This document shows, piece after piece, positions 25,271 to 32,134 of a stretch of DNA of 47,043 bases. The position numbers and the translations under genes were made by a program. Under the pieces are notes generated by a model. It worked only from the letters and a program-made list of their open reading frames with translations. It ran no database searches and was not told the DNA's origin. Each line of letters begins with the position of its first letter. The stretch's first letter is position 1. Source of the stretch: Bryobacterales bacterium (lineage in GTDB: Bacteria; Acidobacteriota; Terriglobia; Bryobacterales; Bryobacteraceae); NCBI GenBank assembly GCA_003169195.1, contig PMQB01000422.1, positions 1,772-48,814 of the forward strand, read 5' to 3'.

Positions 25271-28200
25271 GCAACGTTTCGATCGCGCCTACGAGCGCTC
25301 GTCAAGACGCGCTCCCTTGGACGGCGCTTCACGGTAAGCCCATCATCTTCACCATTCTTACCTTGGTGGCCGTGGGCGTTTACCTGGCTGTCTCTATTCC
25401 AGTCTCTGTCTTTCCTAGTACAGATTTTCCTCGGATCGTTGTCGGCGCAGACGTCGGCGTTTATCCCATTGACCAGATGCTCGTGACAGTCACCCAGCCT
25501 CTGGAAGAAGCGCTCAACACCGTCTCTGGCTTAGACCACGTGAACTCCATCACCAGCCGTGGCAGCGCGGAAATTGATTTGTTCTTCAACTGGAACGTTG
25601 ACATGAACCAAACTTTGGAGTTGGTGAACGCTGCCATTGCGCGGGTACAGTCAACACTTCCTCCCAATGCAAAAGTAACGGCCAATCGCCTTACCTTCGC
25701 GGCGTTCCCCATCATGGGTTACAGCCTTACGTCGGATCGGATCCCGCAAACTGCTCTTTGGGAAATCGCCAACTACACGCTGAAACCGCGTCTGAATCGC
25801 GATACCGGTGTTTCGTCCGTTGTGGTGCAAGGTGGCCAAGTACCCGAATATCTCGTCCAGCCCGATCCCGGCAGGCTCGTACAAACCGGCGTCACCATTC
25901 CGAATATTCTTGATTCTATCAGCCGCAGTAACATGATCGATTCACCCGGCCTGATTGATACCAACCATCAACTAGCGCTGACACTGATGAGTGGCCAAGC
26001 CCACAGCCCGGAAGACATTTCGAACATCGTCATCAAAACGAGTCCCGCCGGTTCGGCGGTCCTTATCAAAGACGTGGCCACTGTTACGAATTCTGTGATG
26101 CCGGTTTATACTGTCGTTACGGCCAACGGCAAACCCGCCGTTCTCCTCAATATCTTTCGTCAACCCGCCAGTAACACGGTTGACGTGGCCGACGCTGTTC
26201 ATGAGGAGATCGCCACTCTCAAGAAGGGCCTCCCCCCCGGTGTCGACATCCGTCCGTTCTATGACCAGTCGGAGTTGGTCACAGAATCTATCGATAGTGT
26301 CCGCGATGCCATCCTGCTCGGCTTGATGCTAGCGTCTCTCATCATGGTTCTGTTCCTCCGCGATTGGGGCACCTCTCTCGTCGCGGGCTTAGTCATCCCT
26401 GCTACCATCGGCATCACTTTCATCGCGATGCGGGTGCTGGGCGAGAGTTTTAATCTGATGACGCTCGGAGGCCTGGCCGCAGCCGTTGGCTTGGTGATTG
26501 ACGATGCCATTGTCGTCGTCGAAAATATTGTTCTTCATCGCGATTCAGGGCAGTCGCGCGCCGAGGCCATTCGCAGCGCCATTCAAGAAATTCGCGTTCC
26601 CTTGGTGGGCTCAACCATTACCCCCATCGTTGTCTTCCTGCCGCTCATTTCCATCACTGGCGTCACCGGCGTTTTCTTCCGCGCGCTCGCTGTTACTGTG
26701 GGCGTTGCACTGCTCACGTCGCTCGTATTAGCGCTCACTTGGACTCCCACCCTCAGTTACTACCTGATTCGCAACAGGACTGGTAGCACCGAACATCACG
26801 ACACTGTTCCGCCTTCGCTCATGCGCGCTTATGAACGCACCCTACTCTTCACGTTGAAGCATCCTTTGGTATTGGCGTTATCTACCATTCTATTGATCGC
26901 AGTATCATATCTCTGCTATAAACACACCGGTTCCGATCTGCTGCCTGCTATGGACGAAGGCGGTTTCATTGTCGACTACACCATGCCGCCTGGCTCTTCT
27001 CTCAAAGAGACCAATCGCGTCATCAGCCATGTTGAAAAAATCCTGCGCGACACTCCGGAAGTGGCCACCACGTCGCGCCGCACTGGTTTACAACTTGGCT
27101 TAGCCGCTGTCACCGAAGCGAATCAGGGTGATATCAGCGTTAAGTTGAGGCCTATGGCGTCGTTCTTCTCGAAGTTGTTTGGAAGTGCTTCGGCTAACCA
27201 GCGGACACATTCAGGTGAAGACGTGATTGCGGATGTGCGCGCGAAGATTACACAGGCCGAACCATTGCTCGATGTCGAATTTCCGCAACTTCTGCAAGAC
27301 ATGATTGGCGATCTGACCAGCGCGCCCCAACCCGTGGTCATCAAACTTTTCAATGAAGATGGTGAACTTTTGCGACACTGGGCGCCCGTAGAAGCAAGCG
27401 CCATCAAGAAGATCCCTGGCGTGGTTGACGTAGAAGATGGCATTGAAGGCACCACCAGCGGAACCGCTTTTACGTTCAATATCGATCCGGTCGTCGCTGC
27501 CCGCTCCGGCTTCACTCCCCAAGAAGTCGAGCTAGATGCCAGCGCCATGCTGCAGGGCGAACCGTCCACCACTCCCGTCATCTTGAACTCTCGCTCTTAC
27601 ACCATTCGTGTGCAGTTCCCGCCATCGGCCCGCAAGACACTCGATAGTATGCAGAAAACGCTTATCGTTAGTGGGACAGGCAAAACTGCTACCATCGGCT
27701 CACTCGCCACGATGACGGAGTTGCCTGGGCAAACCGAAATCATTCGCGAAAACTTGCAGCGCTCGGTCGACGTCACGGCCCGCTTCGAGGGCATCAACTT
27801 GGGTGATGGTATGGCCGCCATTCAGAAAGCCGTGGCCGAATCGAATCTCCCACCTAGCATTCGCGTCGAATACGGCGGCCAATTCGCCGAACAGCAGAAG
27901 TCTTTCCGCGATCTTGTGTTCGTCTTGGCGCTCGCCATTGTCCTGGTCTTCTTGGTGCTGCTTTTTGAATTCGGCGAATTCGGCGCGCCCATTGCTGTCT
28001 TGTCGTCCGCGCTGCTATCCACTTGCGGGGTGTTCCTGGCACTGCTGGTCACGCGCACTACGTTCAATCTTTCCTCGTTTATGGGATTGATTATGGTGGT
28101 GGGGATCGTGGCGAAAAACGGCATCCTTTTACTGGATGCCGATCAAAAATTTCGAGCCACCGGCATGGCTCCGGAGCAAAGCATGATTCAGGCCGGAGAG

Positions 28201-28422
28201 CGCCGCTTGCGGCCTATCATGATGACGGCGCTCGCCACCATCGCGGGTATGTTTCCTTTAGCTTTCGCTGTTGGCGCAGGTTCGCAAATGTTGCAACCTC
28301 TGGCGATTGCCGTCATCGGCGGTATTCTCGCCTCAATGATTTTGTCTCTCGTAGTGACACCGGCCGTACGCTTTTATCTGGGGGGCCGCAATTTAACTGG
28401 AAGGAAGAATGAGAATGAGTAA
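25267..28422 (+). CDS. RND efflux pump inner-membrane transporter
   Basis: A 1051-aa AcrB/MexF-CzcA-like proton-driven exporter, normal in length. The first helix follows residue 20, with two large periplasmic loops between helices 1-2 and 7-8. Helix 4 carries the paired aspartates of hydrophobic-compound and metal RND pumps (GLVIDDAIVVVENIVLHRD). Other RND signatures are GESFNLMTLGGLAAAVGLVI, STITPIVVFLPL near helix 6 and MGLIMVVGIVAKNGILLLD near helix 11. It lacks the metal-specific DFGxxxD motif of CzcA proteins, so small organic or antimicrobial substrates are at least as likely as metals. Middle gene of the operon. Confidence 0.93.
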   Translation: MSNVSIAPTSARQDALPWTALHGKPIIFTILTLVAVGVYLAVSIPVSVFPSTDFPRIVVGADVGVYPIDQMLVTVTQPLEEALNTVSGLDHVNSITSRGSAEIDLFFNWNVDMNQTLELVNAAIARVQSTLPPNAKVTANRLTFAAFPIMGYSLTSDRIPQTALWEIANYTLKPRLNRDTGVSSVVVQGGQVPEYLVQPDPGRLVQTGVTIPNILDSISRSNMIDSPGLIDTNHQLALTLMSGQAHSPEDISNIVIKTSPAGSAVLIKDVATVTNSVMPVYTVVTANGKPAVLLNIFRQPASNTVDVADAVHEEIATLKKGLPPGVDIRPFYDQSELVTESIDSVRDAILLGLMLASLIMVLFLRDWGTSLVAGLVIPATIGITFIAMRVLGESFNLMTLGGLAAAVGLVIDDAIVVVENIVLHRDSGQSRAEAIRSAIQEIRVPLVGSTITPIVVFLPLISITGVTGVFFRALAVTVGVALLTSLVLALTWTPTLSYYLIRNRTGSTEHHDTVPPSLMRAYERTLLFTLKHPLVLALSTILLIAVSYLCYKHTGSDLLPAMDEGGFIVDYTMPPGSSLKETNRVISHVEKILRDTPEVATTSRRTGLQLGLAAVTEANQGDISVKLRPMASFFSKLFGSASANQRTHSGEDVIADVRAKITQAEPLLDVEFPQLLQDMIGDLTSAPQPVVIKLFNEDGELLRHWAPVEASAIKKIPGVVDVEDGIEGTTSGTAFTFNIDPVVAARSGFTPQEVELDASAMLQGEPSTTPVILNSRSYTIRVQFPPSARKTLDSMQKTLIVSGTGKTATIGSLATMTELPGQTEIIRENLQRSVDVTARFEGINLGDGMAAIQKAVAESNLPPSIRVEYGGQFAEQQKSFRDLVFVLALAIVLVFLVLLFEFGEFGAPIAVLSSALLSTCGVFLALLVTRTTFNLSSFMGLIMVVGIVAKNGILLLDADQKFRATGMAPEQSMIQAGERRLRPIMMTALATIAGMFPLAFAVGAGSQMLQPLAIAVIGGILASMILSLVVTPAVRFYLGGRNLTGRKNENE

Positions 28423-29422
28423 AAAACTTTTGGCTGCAGGCTTGGCAATCGGTGCCTTGGCGCTAGCCGCGGAGGGCTTCAAGGTCCTCTCTTCAATCAA
28501 GATTGGCGGCACGGGCGGTTGGGACTATGTGGCCGTCGATGCCGATGCGAACCGTGTGTATGCGTCACATGGCACTGTCGTAGAAGTTGTGGATACGAAG
28601 GCCGGTAAAGTCGTCGGTCAAATCACGCAATTGCATGGCGTGCATGGTATTGCCGTCGCACCTGAATTCGGGAAGGGCTTCATCACCAATGGTCAGTCGA
28701 ACAGTGTGACTATTTTTGATCTCAAGACTCTGGCGAAGGTAGGCGAACCGCAAACCGGTCAGAACCCCGATTCAGTTTGCTTCGAACCTAAAACCAAGCG
28801 CATCTTTACTTTCAATGGCCGTTCGAGCGATACCACAGCAATTGATCCGAAAACGAACGAGGTGATCAAGAGCCTACCGCTGGGCGGAAAGCCTGAGGAG
28901 TGCGCGGCCGATGGGACCGGAAAGCTGTACGTCAACCTCGAAGATTCGAGCGAAATCATCGAACTCGACGCTGCGAAACCAGCAGTGCTTCGTCACGCTT
29001 CACTTGCTCCTTGTGAATCGCCCTCCGGTCTTGCCATCGATATCAAAAACAAACGTCTCTTTGCGGCTTGCAGTAACAAGGTAATGGCAGTCATCGACAT
29101 TGCAACCTTGAAAGTATTGGCTACTCCGCCCATCGGGCCCGGCGCAGATGGCGCAGGCTTCGATTCGGGACTCGGCCAGGCCTACACCTCTAATGGGGGC
29201 GATGGAACACTCAGCATCGTGAAAGAGGTGGGCGGTAAGTACCAGACAGTGGACAATGTGCCCACCGAAAAAGGCGCCCGCACCATGACCGTCGATTCGA
29301 AAAATCATCGTGTCTATTTGCTAGCTGCGGAGTACGGTCCAGCGCCAGAGGCAGAGCCCGGCAAGAGAGCGCGCCCCCCAATCCTGCCCGATAGCTTTCA
29401 CATCATCGTCGTTGGAAAGTAA
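28409..29422 (+). CDS. YncE-like secreted beta-propeller protein
   Basis: A 337-aa exported protein of the YncE/40-residue beta-propeller type (signal LLAAGLAIGALALAAEG). Repeats of about 40 residues read roughly as VDADANRVYASHGTVVEVVD, APEFGKGFITNGQSNSVTIF, EPKTKRIFTFNGRSSDTTAI and DIKNKRLFAACSNKVMAVID. It overlaps the end of the pump gene by 14 bp with GGAAGGA as ribosome site, so it belongs to the efflux operon. Members bind DNA, metals or other ligands, or act as scaffolds; no enzyme activity is visible. Its presence in the operon suggests a role at the periplasmic face of the pump, which is inference. Confidence 0.83.
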   Translation: MRMSKKLLAAGLAIGALALAAEGFKVLSSIKIGGTGGWDYVAVDADANRVYASHGTVVEVVDTKAGKVVGQITQLHGVHGIAVAPEFGKGFITNGQSNSVTIFDLKTLAKVGEPQTGQNPDSVCFEPKTKRIFTFNGRSSDTTAIDPKTNEVIKSLPLGGKPEECAADGTGKLYVNLEDSSEIIELDAAKPAVLRHASLAPCESPSGLAIDIKNKRLFAACSNKVMAVIDIATLKVLATPPIGPGADGAGFDSGLGQAYTSNGGDGTLSIVKEVGGKYQTVDNVPTEKGARTMTVDSKNHRVYLLAAEYGPAPEAEPGKRARPPILPDSFHIIVVGK

Positions 29423-29430
29423 CAGAGAGC

Positions 29431-29898
29431 ATGACAGACGATCAAGTGAAGATTCTGGTTCGGGAGTGGGAGCGCGTGAGACTTGGCACCAAAGACTATA
29501 TCGAGTCGATGCCCGAAGACAAACTCAGTTTTCGTCCCGTTCCGGAAGTGCTGAGCTTCGCCGGGCAGTTCTTGCACGTCGCCGATGCGAATTACGTGTT
29601 CGCGTCGGCCGCGTTCGGCCTCGAAAACGCGCATCAGGGGAAGTCGGAAAACAAACCGGAACTGCAGGGCAGACCAGCGCTGCTCGACTTTGTACTGGGG
29701 AGTTACGACTTTATCGTCAAAGGGATTCAGTCATTGGAACCAAAAGCCTTAGACGAGGAAGTTCCGTTCTTCAAATGGACCATGGCCCGACACCTTCTGC
29801 TTTCCAAAGCCCTGGAACATCACGCGCATCATCGGGGCCAGACGGCCATCTACTTCCGGTTAAACGGCATACAACCGCCGAGTGAAGGTTTGTTTTAA
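29431..29898 (+). CDS. DinB-family metal-binding four-helix protein
   Basis: A 155-aa cytoplasmic four-helix protein of the DinB/YfiT-like fold. The expected three metal-binding histidines are present: QFLHVADANY in the second helix and HHAHHRGQ in the last. Members include thiol-dependent transferases and, more often, proteins of unknown task induced by stress or drugs. The ATG lies 8 bp after the propeller gene, so it is likely the last gene of the efflux operon. That link points to detoxification of the same compound, perhaps by thiol conjugation; this is inference. Confidence 0.85.
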   Translation: MTDDQVKILVREWERVRLGTKDYIESMPEDKLSFRPVPEVLSFAGQFLHVADANYVFASAAFGLENAHQGKSENKPELQGRPALLDFVLGSYDFIVKGIQSLEPKALDEEVPFFKWTMARHLLLSKALEHHAHHRGQTAIYFRLNGIQPPSEGLF

Positions 29899-29948
29899 AA
29901 GACAGCCAGCCTTAGTCCACTTGCCGGGAATTTGCCGGACGCTGTGTT

Positions 29949-30027
29949 GGGTCAAATGACCCTCTGCCATGCGTTCTTTCGAGCACGCCGCTGTTTCCTC
30001 ACTCTCACTGTGATGCAATACCTCACA
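29949..30027. promoter_or_regulatory. Two dyads upstream of the small membrane-protein gene
   Basis: GGGTCA-AA-TGACCC (29949-29962) is a perfect 14-bp palindrome of operator type. TGTGA-N9-TCACA (30009-30027) resembles a CRP/FNR half-site pair, but the 9-nt spacer is wrong for those proteins, which want 6 and 4. Both lie in the 176-bp gap before the 53-aa gene. No other gene is seen between 29899 and 30074. Confidence 0.35.
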
Positions 30028-30074
30028 GCCAACATGGTGCTTTAGGTGCTACCAGGAAAGAGAGTGAGGTCGCC

Positions 30075-30236
30075 ATGACGTTAAACCATATTGATCCGCA
30101 CCGCAACCCATCGAAACTGGATGATCCCGCGGCCGAACCGGTGCACGCCGGTACAGTATATGTCCTGCTCGCGATCTGTTATGTGCTTATCGCAGCTACT
30201 ATGTACATCATCTGGCAGAAGGCCGAAACCGGCTGA
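30075..30236 (+). CDS. Small single-span membrane protein
   Basis: A 53-aa ORF with a ribosome site (GTGAGG) 7 bp upstream of its ATG. A 26-residue polar N-terminus (NHIDPHRNPSKLDDP) leads to one clear membrane helix, TVYVLLAICYVLIAATMYII, and a short WQKAETG end. The arrangement of a short polar start, one helix and a charged end recalls the tiny subunit IIa of haem-copper oxidases, but no oxidase genes are near, so this is only a resemblance. It precedes the haemoglobin-ankyrin gene by 33 bp and may be co-transcribed. Confidence 0.55.
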   Translation: MTLNHIDPHRNPSKLDDPAAEPVHAGTVYVLLAICYVLIAATMYIIWQKAETG

Positions 30237-30269
30237 TCATCTGCGGCGGGAGTACAATCTGGCCTAGGG

Positions 30270-31289
30270 ATGGGTCATTTCCTGGTAGCGCTAGGCGGTG
30301 AGGCCGGTTGCAATCGGCTGTCTGCGGAATTTTATGCACGCGTCGCCAAAGATCCACGTCTTCGTCCATTATTCCCTGGCAAAAGCCTACGCTGCGCTAC
30401 CGAGGAGTTCGCCGCTTTCCTGATTCAGTTTCTAGGTGGCGACGAAGAACAAACCCAACATCGCTGGTGGCTGAGCCTGCGCGAATCGCATGCGCGTTTC
30501 CGCATTAGCCTCGTCCAGCGAAGCGCTTGGTTGGAGCACATGCAGGCTACCCTGGAAGCGGCTCCGGTTGCTGAGGAGACGCGTCAGGCCCTTCGTCAGT
30601 TCTTCTTGCAGAGTTCCGCTTATGTCGTAGGAAACGAGTCTTCCGAACCGGAGCAAGCGGAACTAGCGGCCCGCTGGGCTGAACAGAGAGCTTTAGATGA
30701 CGTCGTCAGCGCCATCGTCCTCGTCCGTGATCTGGACGTCCTCGCCTGGGCACCGCAATTCTCTTCACGTCCATCGGTTTTCATTGGGCTGCTCGCACGC
30801 ATGGCTCAGTCTGGCCGCCAAGCGCTGGTTCGCTTCGTGATGGATTCCCTTAAACGGGACCCCTCCCTCGCGGCGCACCATTTTTCCGGAAAAACGCTTC
30901 TCCATTTCGCAGCGGGTGCAGGCTCCCTCGACGTGGTGGCCGCGTTGCTCCAACTCGGCACGGACCCGAATACGCAGGACCGCGGAGGCCACACACCGCT
31001 CTACTGTGTAGCGAACCAGTGCGCGTCAGAAACAGGTCCACAGGTAGTCCGCGCGTTGATTGGGGCTGCTGCTGACGTGAATGCATGTGGCGGGGTCACA
31101 CATGCCACTGCCCTGCACATGGCGGCCAGGCGAGGATATCTCGAGATCGCCCGAGTGTTACTCGATTGCGGCGCAGCTATTAACGCAAAAGATAACAAGG
31201 GCGTTACGCCGCTGCAGCGAGCCCTGAATTGCCGCCGCAATGATGTCGCCCAATTGCTGCTGGACCGTGGCGCCAAGCGAACCGCCTAA
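30270..31289 (+). CDS. Truncated haemoglobin fused to ankyrin repeats
   Basis: A 339-aa two-part protein. Residues 5-97 match group II truncated haemoglobins: the LGGEAGCNRLSAEFYARV start with Tyr22 at the B10 position, DPRLRPLFPG, FLIQFLGG, proximal His74 in LRESHARFRI and Trp87 in QRSAWLEHM at G8. After a linker of about 100 residues, four ankyrin repeats follow (from about 204), such as GKTLLHFAAGAGSLDVVAAL and VTPLQRALNCRRNDVAQLLL. The haem domain probably senses or binds O2 or NO and the repeats dock a partner. Its stop abuts the stop of the convergent anti-sigma-factor gene with no spacer. Confidence 0.83.
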   Translation: MGHFLVALGGEAGCNRLSAEFYARVAKDPRLRPLFPGKSLRCATEEFAAFLIQFLGGDEEQTQHRWWLSLRESHARFRISLVQRSAWLEHMQATLEAAPVAEETRQALRQFFLQSSAYVVGNESSEPEQAELAARWAEQRALDDVVSAIVLVRDLDVLAWAPQFSSRPSVFIGLLARMAQSGRQALVRFVMDSLKRDPSLAAHHFSGKTLLHFAAGAGSLDVVAALLQLGTDPNTQDRGGHTPLYCVANQCASETGPQVVRALIGAAADVNACGGVTHATALHMAARRGYLEIARVLLDCGAAINAKDNKGVTPLQRALNCRRNDVAQLLLDRGAKRTA

Positions 31290-31736
31290 CTACTCCCGCT
31301 CTTTCAACCTCTTTACCATCCGAACATGCGTTCCATGCGGCGGATTCTGCTCTACGCTGAACTCATCCATAATCGCTTTCGCCATTGCAATACCCCGGCC
31401 TGACAATCGCTCCCGATTCTCATATGACCGCGGGTCGGGCACGGCGTCCAGTTGAAAGCCCTCCCCCTCATCTAGCACTTCAATGGTCAAACGGCCGTGC
31501 ACCAATGACAACTGCAGAGTGACTTTCTTATTCAAGTCGAAGCGATTACCGTGAACGATGGCGTTGATGAGAATTTCGCGCGCGGCGAGACCCAGAAAAT
31601 AAAGATCCTCGTCTCCGAAACCTCCCTGCTGGGCGAAGGAACGCACCGATGCCTCGGCGGCATCTACGGCTTCGACTCGCGACTCTATTGTCGTTGAAAC
31701 GGACAGCTTGGACTCCACGCCAGCAGCTCTTTTCAC
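31290..31736 (-). CDS. RsbW-like anti-sigma factor / serine kinase
   Basis: A GHKL-type ATPase of about 148 aa that would hold a sigma factor and phosphorylate the STAS protein encoded just before it. The N box is AAREILINAIVHGN, the G1 region is VLDEGEGFQ and the G2 region is LSGRGIAMAKAIMDEF. The longer open frame upstream is antisense-like overlap with the STAS gene; GTG 31736, with AGGG just before it and 5 bp after the STAS stop, is the best start, and GTG 31712 is possible. No sigma factor gene is in the window. Confidence 0.85.
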   Translation of the reverse strand: MKRAAGVESKLSVSTTIESRVEAVDAAEASVRSFAQQGGFGDEDLYFLGLAAREILINAIVHGNRFDLNKKVTLQLSLVHGRLTIEVLDEGEGFQLDAVPDPRSYENRERLSGRGIAMAKAIMDEFSVEQNPPHGTHVRMVKRLKERE

Positions 31737-31741
31737 CTGCC

Positions 31742-32098
31742 CTACGCGTGCGCCGAGATGGACGCAACTGCTTCGTCCCGCGTTGTGCTGATCGGCAGTA
31801 CGCCATCCAGTCCAACCATCTTCAAAGTGGCAAGAACCTTGTCCGCAATACCCGCCAACCGAAACTGGCCACCGGCGTTTTTTACCAAAGCCGAACACTT
31901 CACCAGAACGCCCATCCCTGAGCTGTCGAGATAGCTGATCTTCGACATGTCGACAATGATCTTGTTCTGATTATTTTTTGTTAGCTCCTCAATCGTCCAT
32001 TCCAACTTCTGCAAAAGATTGCCCATGGTCATCGTGCCCGACAGGGCCAGGACCAGAATTCCAGAATCCAACGTGATTTGCTCGGTATCGAACGGCAT
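31742..32098 (-). CDS. STAS anti-anti-sigma factor (RsbV-like)
   Basis: A 118-aa STAS-domain protein. The key segment MSKISYLDSSGMGVLV carries the conserved serine (Ser59/Ser60) phosphorylated in RsbV and SpoIIAA. ATG 32098 has a GAGGAAC ribosome site; the longer frame upstream runs antisense into the GH38 gene and is not real. It heads a two-gene operon with the anti-sigma kinase, forming a partner-switching module that sequesters or frees an alternative sigma factor. The PP2C phosphatase at 13.2-14.6 kb is one possible reset enzyme. Confidence 0.9.
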   Translation of the reverse strand: MPFDTEQITLDSGILVLALSGTMTMGNLLQKLEWTIEELTKNNQNKIIVDMSKISYLDSSGMGVLVKCSALVKNAGGQFRLAGIADKVLATLKMVGLDGVLPISTTRDEAVASISAHA

Positions 32099-32134
32099 TG
32101 TTCCTCTTCTACTCGTAGGGTAACCTGTTGAGTC

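Noticed and set aside
30009-30027. CRP- or FNR-type binding site
   Set aside because: TGTGA and TCACA are 9 nt apart, while CRP needs 6 and FNR 4 between its half-sites.
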